Shown here: in pieces, positions 10,249-17,396 of the stretch
Numbering within the stretch: the first letter of the stretch is position 1
How the letters are laid out: the number at the start of each line of letters is the position of its first letter
Assembly (NCBI RefSeq): GCF_012726295.1
Contig: NZ_JABAOB010000002.1
Coordinates: 372,001-436,000 of the forward strand
DNA from: Chitinophaga sp. Ak27
GTDB taxonomy: Bacteria > Bacteroidota > Bacteroidia > Chitinophagales > Chitinophagaceae
Direction of reading: 5' to 3'
DNA: 64,000 nucleotides
Translations under genes and position numbers: made by a program
The notes under the pieces: model-generated
What the model was told of the DNA's origin: nothing
What the model saw: only the letters and a program-made list of their open reading frames with translations
Database searches by the model: none

Positions 10249-10842
10249 TTAAGAATCTATCCGGAGAAAGGTCTGGGCTACTTCATCCGATAGGTCGAAC
10301 CGGATAGCCTGGGAGATTTTTTTTACCGCAATGGTTAGTTGGGCATCTACGGTTTTGGATGAGATATTCAACAGGGTAGCCACTTCCCGGTAACTGAGCC
10401 GGTCTTGTTTAATCAAACGGAAAATCACCTGGCAACGGTTAGGGAGACTGCGGATAGCCCTTTCTATCTTTTGAGATACTTCTGCAGATACCATCCCATT
10501 TTCCGCCTCCGGCGCGATAGAAAGCATATCGGGGTTGATATGGTCCAGGGCGTGGTGCTGGTGCCTTTTCTGCTGTTGTAAGGTATTAAGAGAAAGATTT
10601 TTAGTGCTTACGTAGAGGTATACCACCGGGTTTTCTACGTGCAGCAGGTCGTTGCGTTTTTGCCATAACGCAATAAATACATCCGACACAATTTCTTCTG
10701 CCAGGTGGAACGAGGATACAATGGATGCAGAAAAATGAATCAGCCGGGTGCACAGCGCTATGTATAATTCGTTATACGCCTGAATATTGTCATCACAGCA
10801 GACCCTTTGAAAAAGCGATTTTATCTGCTCATCTTTTCTCAT
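10249..10842 (-). CDS. ECF RNA polymerase sigma factor (FecI-like)
   Basis: This is an extracytoplasmic-function sigma factor of 197 aa. Region 2 lies at about 20-85 (AYNELYIALCTRLIHF...AEEIVSDVFIALWQKR) and region 4 at about 130-185 (IRSLPNRCQVIFRLIKQDRLSYREVATLLNISSKTVDAQL). With FecR and the STN-SusC gene it forms a cell-surface signalling cascade that should activate the SusCD operon. A TACTTTTG element (10847-10854, minus strand) ends only 4 nt before the ATG. If it is the -7 element, the mRNA would be essentially leaderless. Confidence 0.93.
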   Translation of the reverse strand: MRKDEQIKSLFQRVCCDDNIQAYNELYIALCTRLIHFSASIVSSFHLAEEIVSDVFIALWQKRNDLLHVENPVVYLYVSTKNLSLNTLQQQKRHQHHALDHINPDMLSIAPEAENGMVSAEVSQKIERAIRSLPNRCQVIFRLIKQDRLSYREVATLLNISSKTVDAQLTIAVKKISQAIRFDLSDEVAQTFLRIDS

Positions 10843-11007
10843 GGCGCAAAAGTATATAAAACGGAATAAGTCTTCTATTAAGTGTTTGTTACGATTTCGG
10901 TTGTTTGTCAGTCAAAGTCATTGTTCATATATGGCGGCAATATATACAATTTTTGGATTTCCTATAGCTGTCATTCTCCGCAGGTGAATAACGTTTTCCT
11001 TATCTTT

Positions 11008-12444
11008 ATGCGTAGCATGACCACCTCCGCCTCCATAAAATTGTCCGTGCTCACCGGGAAAATTCAGCAAGCGCTCCACCAGGTTTTTGCTGAACAAACC
11101 TGGTGGGTGGTAGCAGATGTCACCAACCACTCTTTTTACCGCCAGAAAGGCTACCACTATTTCGACCTGGTGGAAAAAGATGAATATTCAGGTGGTATTG
11201 TTGCCAAAGTATCTGCTGTAGCCTGGGGCAATGGCGCCATCAGGATCAGCGAATTTGAATTCGTAACCGGCCAACAATTTAAAAATGATATTCATGTATT
11301 GGTGCGCGTATCTGTCAGCTATCACCAGGTACATGGGTTACAGATTACACTGCTGGATATAGACACTAATTTCACGGTAGGCCTGCTCGAGCAACAGAAA
11401 CAGCAAACCCTGCTGCGATTAACCACGGAATGTGCCGACTTTATCCGCAAAGCAGGAGATCGTTATATTACCCGTAACAATCAGCTGGCGTTGCCCAGGG
11501 TGATACAGCGGCTGGCGGTGGTAACTTCAGGCAATTCGGCTGGCTACCAGGACTTTAAACATACGCTCGATCATAACCTTTTCGGCTATACGTTTGCGAT
11601 CGACAATTATTTTACGGTAGTGCAGGGAGAAGCTAAGGCGGAACTGGTGCAACAACGGCTGATTGATATCTACAACAGTCAGGTTGCATATGATGCAGTG
11701 GTGATTATCCGTGGCGGCGGCGCGCAAACCGACTTCCTGTTGTTCGATACGTTTATACTCGGAAGGGCCGTCGCAAAATTTCCCATCCCGGTTATTACTG
11801 GTATCGGTCACCAGAAAAATGAAACGGTAACAGATATGATGGCGCATACGGCTACCAAAACGCCTACTAAAGCGGCAGAGCTGATTATTGCGCATAACCG
11901 CAGTTTTGAAGAGTCGGTGATCAGCGCGCGGCAACAAATCCTGATCCGTGCACAGCAAACGTTTTCCAGTCATTTCCAGTCGCTGTCTTATTTAAACAGC
12001 AGCATTATTAACCAGGCCCGCAACCTGCTGGCTACCCATAAAGAAGCCCTGCACGCTTGCAATAACGTAGTGCTGCATACATCGCGCGATATCCTGTTAA
12101 ACAATCACCGCGAGCTGATCGCCGTATCCAACGCGGTGCTGAGTAAGCCCCGCATGATGGTGTCTAACCGCCGGAACGACCTGGAGAATGCCATTGGTAA
12201 ATTCCGCTCTTTCAGCCGCCTGTTTATACAGAGCAAACGGGGACAGGTAGCGCATTACGATACTTTATTTAAATTGATGAGCCCCGCCAATATCCTGAAA
12301 CGCGGCTTTGCCATGGTATACCAGGACGACCAGGTGATCAGCAACGCCGCTAACATACAACCAGGCGCCCATATCCGGGTAGTGATGCAGGATGCATCCA
12401 TGGAGGCGACGGTCAACACAAAAACGAATAACGCACATGAGTGA
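11008..12444 (+). CDS. xseA: Exodeoxyribonuclease VII large subunit
   Basis: XseA is the catalytic subunit of exonuclease VII, which degrades single-stranded DNA in both directions in repair. It has an N-terminal OB-fold (SVLTGKIQQAL...TWWVVADVTNHSF...YHYFDLVEKD) and the Exonuc_VII_L catalytic block (RLAVVTSGNSAGYQDF, VVIIRGGGAQTDFLLFD, ITGIGHQKNETVTDMMAHTATKTPTKAAE). A long helical region and the usual C-terminal KRGFAMVYQDD end it. I start at the ATG at 11008 (MRSMTTSASIKLSVL); a second ATG at 11017 is equally possible. The frame stays open upstream to 10882, but those residues are not family-like. It overlaps xseB by 8 nt. Confidence 0.93.
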   Translation: MRSMTTSASIKLSVLTGKIQQALHQVFAEQTWWVVADVTNHSFYRQKGYHYFDLVEKDEYSGGIVAKVSAVAWGNGAIRISEFEFVTGQQFKNDIHVLVRVSVSYHQVHGLQITLLDIDTNFTVGLLEQQKQQTLLRLTTECADFIRKAGDRYITRNNQLALPRVIQRLAVVTSGNSAGYQDFKHTLDHNLFGYTFAIDNYFTVVQGEAKAELVQQRLIDIYNSQVAYDAVVIIRGGGAQTDFLLFDTFILGRAVAKFPIPVITGIGHQKNETVTDMMAHTATKTPTKAAELIIAHNRSFEESVISARQQILIRAQQTFSSHFQSLSYLNSSIINQARNLLATHKEALHACNNVVLHTSRDILLNNHRELIAVSNAVLSKPRMMVSNRRNDLENAIGKFRSFSRLFIQSKRGQVAHYDTLFKLMSPANILKRGFAMVYQDDQVISNAANIQPGAHIRVVMQDASMEATVNTKTNNAHE

Positions 12445-12652
12445 AACACTAACATATGAAGCTGCCTACAGCGAACTGCAATTGATTGCAGAAGAAATAG
12501 AGAATGAAGCGGTGTCTGTAGACCTGCTGGCCGAAAAGGTGAAACGCGCCGCCATCCTGATAGAATTCTGTCAACAGAAATTGAGGGCCACGGAAACGGA
12601 AGTAAATAACATTATCAAACAAATGGAAGGCAACAAAGGGAAAGATAGTTAG
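12437..12652 (+). CDS. xseB: Exodeoxyribonuclease VII small subunit
   Basis: XseB is a small coiled-coil protein that binds several copies per XseA. At 71 aa it has the expected size and the family pattern LTYEAAYSELQLIAEEIE...VDLLAEKVKRAAILIEFCQQKLRATETEVNNII. The ATG at 12437 overlaps the 3' end of xseA by 8 nt, indicating translational coupling. An upstream in-frame start would give 15 extra residues unlike the family and is rejected. Confidence 0.92.
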   Translation: MSETLTYEAAYSELQLIAEEIENEAVSVDLLAEKVKRAAILIEFCQQKLRATETEVNNIIKQMEGNKGKDS

Positions 12653-12654
12653 CG

Positions 12655-12912
12655 TTGTACAGGCAGTATGCCATGAAATAGCCCAGGCGGCACCGGTAAG
12701 CCAGGTTATCTGCCCTACCATATCCGGGTCATAAGCGTATTTAATGTATGCTTCCGCTTCTTTGTCCAGCAATTACTTCCGAAAATGTTCCCTCCTCCGG
12801 TTATTGCGGAAAGAAATATTTTTATAAACTGGTTAATATTGGGTCCCTGCCTTACGGCGTGAAACAGGTCCCTTAACGGATGGGTATCGTCATCCAGGAA
12901 GAAAAGACGCGG
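12655..12912 (-). pseudogene. Remnant of a protein gene with two frameshifts
   Basis: Read on the minus strand, three frames join into one protein-like text. The first, from about 12911, runs RLFFLDDDTHPLRDLFHAV, then QGPNINQFIKIFLSAITGGG. The second runs LLDKEAEAYIKYAYDPDM, then VGQITWLTGAAW. The third runs YFMAYCLYNANYLS near 12655. The breaks are near 12775 and 12687. The text has the feel of the C-terminal part of a small Bacteroidota exported family, but I cannot name it. It has no intact start and runs into the antisense of xseB, so it is a decayed fragment. The joining is my reading and needs a protein search. Confidence 0.45.
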
Positions 12913-12923
12913 GAGATATCTCT

Positions 12924-14075
12924 CTAAAAAACTTCATTAATACCAAAATAAAAACCAGACTGGTCTTTACCCCGGCCGTAGTCGAGCCGGATGTTGACTC
13001 TTTTCTTAAACTCCCACCGGTAGCCGATGCCATAGCTGATAAGGGATTGGCTTAATTCCATGTTATTGAAGCTGGGGAATACATTGCCGCCGCCTACCCA
13101 CAGGGCCATGCCACTGCGGCCATAGATCCGCTGCCGTAGTTCTACCTGTGCAGCTAAATAATTTTTATCGCGGAAGCGGCCTTCGTAATAGCCGCGCAGC
13201 CGGCTGGAACCGCCCGCCTCGGCCAGCAAACTCCAGGGAACGTCGCCACTGCGTTCTTCTGCGTACAAGTCTGTTGCCAGCACACCGCCTTTCCAGAGCT
13301 GTTTGAACCAGTCGAATTGCAGATCAAATTGAGAGTACACGGATTTATTGGCGAGGAAGGAGGGGAAAAACCGGTAGCCAAGGCGAATGTACATGCCCTT
13401 ATAGGCGTTAGGGATGAAATCGCGGGTATCGTATACTATAAAAGGACCTACGCCGATACCCAATATTTTTTCGGGCAACATCAGCGGTTTGCCGCCAGCA
13501 GTATCTATTTGCCGGGCCTGTACATTTTGTATCTGGGTACAAATGCCCATAAATAGTTTTCCGTTGATATTCATCGCGAAATCTGCCTGTGCTTTTTCGG
13601 TGAGTTGTAAAAACTTGGTATAATGATCTTTATTGCTACCGGCTTCATAACCTATTCCCCAGTACCTGTTGGGCCGGGAGCTGAAAGAAGCTTTGAGGGC
13701 CAGCCGGAAGCGGTTATGCGGAAAAATGGTGGTACTGCTGATACCTATACCATAAAAGCCTGTCAGGGCACCGGAAGCATAAATAGCGGCGTTGGAAATG
13801 GGCAGCAGGGAATCCCGCCGGTCGGTTCTGAATTGGGCAGCCATCATCACCGCGATGCCGAAGCTGGTTTCCGGCGTATAAACCGGGCCGCCGATGAAGC
13901 TAAGGTCTACTTTCTTTTTCTTCTTCTCGACGTTGGTATTTTTCAGGTAATACATGATCTGATCGAAGAATCCGCGGGGCACAGCAACGGTGGCCGTCGA
14001 ATCGGCCCGGTCGTTTTGCTGGGCGTGTAGTACAGCTGGGGTGATAAGCAGTAGTAAAAGCAGGTATCTATTCAT
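12924..14075 (-). CDS. BamA/TamA-like outer membrane beta-barrel protein
   Basis: A 383-aa exported protein with signal peptide MNRYLLLLLLITPAVLHAQQ. The rest has alternating hydrophobic strands and the Omp85 C-terminal pattern: LAEAGGSSRLRGYYEGRFRDKNYLAAQVELRQRIY, then VNIRLDYGRGKDQSGFYFGINEVF. These match the bacterial surface antigen (D15) barrel; R-G-Y-Y-E-G-R-F corresponds to the (V)RGF/Y lid-lock loop. There is no POTRA repeat, so it is a barrel-only relative of BamA/TamA. I choose the ATG at 14075 because the signal peptide starts there; an in-frame start at 14117 is less likely. Function and substrate are unknown. Confidence 0.82.
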   Translation of the reverse strand: MNRYLLLLLLITPAVLHAQQNDRADSTATVAVPRGFFDQIMYYLKNTNVEKKKKKVDLSFIGGPVYTPETSFGIAVMMAAQFRTDRRDSLLPISNAAIYASGALTGFYGIGISSTTIFPHNRFRLALKASFSSRPNRYWGIGYEAGSNKDHYTKFLQLTEKAQADFAMNINGKLFMGICTQIQNVQARQIDTAGGKPLMLPEKILGIGVGPFIVYDTRDFIPNAYKGMYIRLGYRFFPSFLANKSVYSQFDLQFDWFKQLWKGGVLATDLYAEERSGDVPWSLLAEAGGSSRLRGYYEGRFRDKNYLAAQVELRQRIYGRSGMALWVGGGNVFPSFNNMELSQSLISYGIGYRWEFKKRVNIRLDYGRGKDQSGFYFGINEVF

Positions 14076-14108
14076 GATGACAATGCACTGAATATAGGAA
14101 AAAAAGCG

Positions 14109-14220
14109 GAAAGCCAAAGGCTGAAAGCAAAAAGCTATTTCCCCGGGTGACCTTTACAGCTATTCAAAATAGTGCTGGTCATTTGCGTCGATAGCTTTTT
14201 GCTTTCAGCCTTCGGCTTTC
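14109..14220. repeat. Dispersed inverted-repeat element, copy 1 of 6
   Basis: Arms of 30 nt at 14109-14138 and 14191-14220 are inverted repeats with a single mismatch; the inner end of the left arm reads GAAAGCAAAAAGCTAT. The element lies 7 nt beyond the stop of the zinc-motif/TerD-like gene (minus strand). It shares the AAAGCAAAAAGCTAT core with five other elements in this window and has the most divergent centre. Confidence 0.85.
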
Positions 14221-14227
14221 TGCTCCT

Positions 14228-16471
14228 CTAGCCAATCAATAATTGTGTCACGGCGGCAGTATTCACAGCCCACTGGAGGGTATACACCTCATCGGCGGCA
14301 GGTGTTTCCATGATTTGCAGCTGTTGTGCAGCGGCTTTAGCTTCCAGCAGTTGGCCTATGCTCAATTTGCTCTCCAGTTTTCGCAGGAGGCTGTTGATGT
14401 TAACCAGGTCCAGCTGTTGCACCATCTGTCCGCCGAATGCCAGTTCCAGCCAAATGATTTCCCTGGCGGCTACATCCAGTACGCCAAATACGAGTCCTTT
14501 TGTAAGTCCCTGGGTGATGCGCAGCATCTGGTCTACACAGGAAGGGTCGTAAGCTACGCCGGTCTTTTCGCTGACCGTCATTTTATGCTGGCTGTTCATC
14601 CATCCTACTACCAGGTTAGGTGTTAATGCGCCGCCGCTATAGGCATTGCAGGTGAACGTTACATAGCGGGCGCCTGCTGCATCGAGTTCAGCAATATCCA
14701 GCTTGATGTATTCCGCGGTACCTACCTGGTGAGGTATGGCGCGGATATCGCCGCTATGGCTACATCCTGTGGTATGCAGGCGGGAATAGGAACAGATGTC
14801 TACCCGCTGGTGGTCGTAGGCGATAAAGCAGCTCAGGTCCATGTCGAGATGCTGGGCTGGCAACCCTTTACCCCATTGCAGGAACAGGAGCAGGTTGTCG
14901 CTATCCACTTTATAACGGGTACCCATCAACGCTGCTGGCAGGTCCTGTATTTGTTCGCTACGGTCGCCTATAGGAACGGGTATATTGTATAATGCTGGCG
15001 CTATGTAGATGGTTTTTGCGTTGGTAGCCACGGCTGCGAAGCGCTGTTGCATCACCTGTACACAAAGCACCGTTACGGCGTTTTGCATTTCCTTTAGCTG
15101 ATCAGCTTCATACATCAATACCAGCTTATTCACCGAGATATGTTTGTTAACGCCTCCCAGCGGCTTTACCGCACGTTGGGTGGCAGGATCAAAATAATAG
15201 GCAGCGTACATCTGTAATGTCAGCAGCAGGCGGGCAGGCACTTTATGCGCTACTTCCGCAAATGCGGGAATAACCGCTTCTTCACCAAACCACAGGATGT
15301 TGGCAAACAGGGACCGGGCAAAAAGTCCGGGGCGTTGTTGTAACAACTTTAACGTGTTGTCCCTGTCATAGCGCAGCTGGTAGTGATTCACACGCCCCTG
15401 CCACACGGTATAATCCTGGCGATAGAAAGTATCCATCAATGTACGCAGGTGGGCAAACCCTTCGCGGCGGCTGAATTCCGCCAATCTTAGGGCGCGGATA
15501 AAGCGTACCCACATCCCGCGTTTAGGGTGCATGATTTCACACATAGTGGCCACGTCCAGGGGCATGTTGTTCAGCCAGCGGGCAACCATTAATCCTTCCT
15601 TACGGCTGTATTTCAGCTTCAACGCCGTGATGGCGGCTACTTTTTCCGCCGCGGCTGATTTGGCTGTTTTGGCAATGCCAAAGCCGCTGTTATTTTTCAG
15701 CCGGCGGCGCAGGATGGTTTTAGGCATGATCAGCTGGGCAAAGCCGGTATGCTTATACCATAGGTAACGGAGTATATCCGTAGGGGTGGTGAACAGCGCG
15801 CCTGCCCCGGCCTGGTCGTCACGGGCAATCAATACATCTGCTACTATGGCCAGGGTTTCTTTCATGGCAGGTTGAATAGCAGGCAGCGGAAGCGCCTGCA
15901 GTAAGGACTTGAGGCTATCTGTCTGACTGGCATCCAGCGGGGTTTTAGACCGCAGCAGATCTGCGAGGTAGGCGCCGGCCTTTTCGGTAGTCCACAGGTG
16001 CAGCATCCGCACCTTGCTATTCTGCTGATAGTTTTCTATACCACCGGTTTCAAATGGCGTACCGCAGAAAGGGCATCCATTATATCTTTCCAGCGGAAAG
16101 GTGTTGGGAGGAATGATATGACCGCAACGCAGACGGGCGCCTTCCCCGCCAAATACGCTGGCGAAAGCAACAGCCATGTGGTCGGCAAACGACTCATTGG
16201 TAGGTACTTCCCAGTTTTTAACCAGGGGCATCCAGTTTTGATTGACGCCCATTACTTCCCGGAAGGTTTCCAGGATGGTGATCTGCCAGGCAGGGGGGGT
16301 ATGGTTCAACGCGTGCAGTAATGGCTCCGATACACCGAAACCCAGTTTAGCAAGATTGGCTACCAGTACGCCGGTAGTAGGCGTGAGCTGATAGGCGCCG
16401 GAATGGACCGCGGTTTCGGGGATAAAAATGGCTTGTTGGCGTAATCCTGTTTGTAATAATAATGTGTGCAT
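14228..16471 (-). CDS. Zinc-motif (RING-like) protein with helical middle and TerD-like C-terminal domain
   Basis: I recognise this as probably the MXAN_6230/SCO0854 family annotated as RING domain-containing, a family of unknown function. Near the N-terminus four ligands, C116-x-H118 and C133-x2-C136 (NGCPFCGTPF), form a zinc site. Residues about 190-470 are mostly helical and repeat-like. Residues about 535-650 carry a TerD-like beta-sandwich pattern (HLDMDLSCFIAYD ... CSHSGDIRA ... AEYIKLDIAELDAAGARYVTF), as in the calcium-binding Ter stress proteins. No ter genes are nearby. The leader on the same strand contains a tRNA-like RNA ending 79 nt before the ATG, and a divergent HTH regulator lies beyond that. 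I infer a stress-response or RNA-related role. The family name is from memory. Confidence 0.72.
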   Translation of the reverse strand: MHTLLLQTGLRQQAIFIPETAVHSGAYQLTPTTGVLVANLAKLGFGVSEPLLHALNHTPPAWQITILETFREVMGVNQNWMPLVKNWEVPTNESFADHMAVAFASVFGGEGARLRCGHIIPPNTFPLERYNGCPFCGTPFETGGIENYQQNSKVRMLHLWTTEKAGAYLADLLRSKTPLDASQTDSLKSLLQALPLPAIQPAMKETLAIVADVLIARDDQAGAGALFTTPTDILRYLWYKHTGFAQLIMPKTILRRRLKNNSGFGIAKTAKSAAAEKVAAITALKLKYSRKEGLMVARWLNNMPLDVATMCEIMHPKRGMWVRFIRALRLAEFSRREGFAHLRTLMDTFYRQDYTVWQGRVNHYQLRYDRDNTLKLLQQRPGLFARSLFANILWFGEEAVIPAFAEVAHKVPARLLLTLQMYAAYYFDPATQRAVKPLGGVNKHISVNKLVLMYEADQLKEMQNAVTVLCVQVMQQRFAAVATNAKTIYIAPALYNIPVPIGDRSEQIQDLPAALMGTRYKVDSDNLLLFLQWGKGLPAQHLDMDLSCFIAYDHQRVDICSYSRLHTTGCSHSGDIRAIPHQVGTAEYIKLDIAELDAAGARYVTFTCNAYSGGALTPNLVVGWMNSQHKMTVSEKTGVAYDPSCVDQMLRITQGLTKGLVFGVLDVAAREIIWLELAFGGQMVQQLDLVNINSLLRKLESKLSIGQLLEAKAAAQQLQIMETPAADEVYTLQWAVNTAAVTQLLIG

Positions 16472-16550
16472 GTGGATGAAAATTATAATCAGATAATGTT
16501 GTTACTATTTACCAAAAATGAAGTAAGTAACAATTGACCTCGATTGTTGT

Positions 16551-16668
16551 AAAGCAAACCGGACTCGAACCGGTAACTCCGTCCCCCTGTAAGCAGTAAG
16601 TTTTAATTGACCTCCCCGGTAATTTCAAAACTTTTAATGACGGCGTCTTACCCTTAGACGATTGCTTT
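16551..16668 (-). ncRNA. tRNA-like RNA with a 55-nt anticodon-loop insertion
   Basis: Read on the minus strand, every tRNA part except the anticodon loop is present and correctly spaced. The acceptor is AAAGCAA/TTGCTTT, followed by U8. The D arm is GTCT-AAGGGTA-AGAC, with the GG pair and flanking A residues. The anticodon stem is CCGTC/GACGG and the variable loop AGTT. The T arm is ACCGG-TTCGAGT-CCGGT, a consensus T loop. The anticodon loop is 55 nt instead of 7. Inside it AAGTTTT-GA-AATT-ACC (16618-16633) pairs with GGT-C-AATT-AAAACTT (16598-16612), a 14-bp arm with two bulges and a GGGGA loop. No CCA is encoded. It cannot decode as it stands. Alternatives are a tRNA pseudogene or an unknown intron, but the intact elbow favours a tRNA mimic such as the Y RNAs. 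Confidence 0.7.
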
Positions 16669-16743
16669 TCCCATCTTCGGCGGTAATGATAAATGTTCTT
16701 TGGATCGAATGAAGTAACATTGACTTGACCGCTACCGATGATA

Positions 16744-16751
16744 CAAAGATG
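16744..16751 (-). promoter_or_regulatory. Candidate -7 element for the tRNA-like RNA and TerD-like gene
   Basis: CATCTTTG on the minus strand matches TAnnTTTG at all fixed positions but the first. Its expected -33 region falls inside the palindrome at 16762-16780. Transcription would begin near 16737, about 70 nt before the tRNA-like RNA and upstream of the coding gene, which would place both on one transcript. No good -33 TTTG is visible. Confidence 0.35.
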
Positions 16752-16761
16752 CCAGTACATG

Positions 16762-16780
16762 TGCGCAGTCTAGCTGCGCA
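16762..16780. promoter_or_regulatory. Palindromic operator-like site 1 between divergent genes
   Basis: TGCGCAGTCTAGCTGCGCA is a perfect inverted repeat (7-bp arms, 5-nt spacer). It overlaps the expected -33 region of the minus-strand promoter and lies 130 nt upstream of the HTH regulator. A related 19-bp site with the same half-site spacing lies at 16859. It is a likely binding site for the divergent regulator. Confidence 0.6.
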
Positions 16781-16858
16781 TATAAATATTTTCCTGAAAA
16801 ATAATTTAATATACTGATTATTAATTAATTAGGAGAGATATGATAAACAGTGGTTGCC

Positions 16859-16877
16859 TGCGCATGTCTAATGCGTG
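16859..16877. promoter_or_regulatory. Operator-like site 2, same spacing as site 1
   Basis: TGCGCATGTCTAATGCGTG repeats the layout of the 16762 site: TGCGCA, seven bases containing TCTA, then TGCGTG in place of TGCGCA. It lies 33 nt before the regulator start, where a bound repressor would block that gene's own transcription. Confidence 0.45.
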
Positions 16878-16909
16878 GCGACGGTCTTTCTTTGTTTAAA
16901 AAGAAGGGT

Positions 16910-17320
16910 ATGTCCATCAACAGGTTGGCATTGATCCGTTATAAGGCAATTGATGAATGTTTGCGCAACCACGGGCAACAATGGACGCTGGACCAGCTCA
17001 TAGAAAGGGTGCGTGATATCTTACGCCGGGAGGAAGGCATTGACCGTGTGAGTAAAAGAACCATACAGGCCGATATTCAACGCATGCGCAGCAATGAGGC
17101 AGGATATAATGCCCCTATTATTGTTAAACAACGAAAATATTATACTTACAGCGATCCGGCGTATAGTATTACCACAGCGCCGCTCAATGAGGCAGACAGG
17201 GTGCAGTTAGAGGAAATGATCGCCGTATTAAAACAATTAAATGGGTTCAGTTATCTGCCGGATATCAGTGAGGTAATTGTGCGGTTGGAAAAGATACTTC
17301 GGAAGGCAAGAGGGGCCTGA
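16910..17320 (+). CDS. HTH transcriptional regulator, WYL-family N-terminal part only
   Basis: The sequence (MSINRLALIRYKAIDECLRN..WTLDQLIERVRDIL..VSKRTIQADIQRMRSNEAGYNAPIIVKQRKYYTYSDPAYSITTAPLNEAD) matches the N-terminal DNA-binding half of Bacteroidota WYL-domain regulators. Those are usually more than 300 aa and carry a C-terminal WYL ligand domain. Here the protein stops at 137 aa, after the linker helix ISEVIVRLEKILRK, with no WYL downstream. The ATG at 16910 is chosen because the family starts MSINR; an upstream in-frame start would add 20 unrelated residues and overlap operator-like site 2. It is divergent from the tRNA-like RNA and TerD-like gene, with palindromic sites between, so it is the likely regulator of both. 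Confidence 0.8.
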   Translation: MSINRLALIRYKAIDECLRNHGQQWTLDQLIERVRDILRREEGIDRVSKRTIQADIQRMRSNEAGYNAPIIVKQRKYYTYSDPAYSITTAPLNEADRVQLEEMIAVLKQLNGFSYLPDISEVIVRLEKILRKARGA

Positions 17321-17333
17321 TACCGGGGAAATA

Positions 17334-17374
17334 CCTGGACCAGGAACCATCACAAGGATCGTTCCTGGTCCAGG
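17334..17374. terminator. Convergent-gene hairpin
   Basis: Perfect 14-bp inverted repeat (CCTGGACCAGGAAC at 17334-17347, GTTCCTGGTCCAGG at 17361-17374) with a 13-nt loop, placed between the 3' ends of the regulator (+) and the cytochrome gene (-). Neither side has a good T-run, so it may be a bidirectional mRNA 3' end rather than a classic terminator. Confidence 0.55.
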
Positions 17375-17396
17375 ATTTATAGGTACGCTAACCTGC

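Noticed and set aside
16551..16668. Ordinary tRNA gene
   Set aside because: The T arm, D arm and acceptor fit, but no 7-nt anticodon loop can be formed, and the insertion is far shorter than the group I introns known in bacterial tRNA genes. I list it as a tRNA-like RNA.
16509..16760. Open frame on the minus strand across the tRNA-like region
   Set aside because: Its text contains TGSSPV, the usual artefact of translating a tRNA T arm, and it has no family features. It is a by-product of the RNA sequence.
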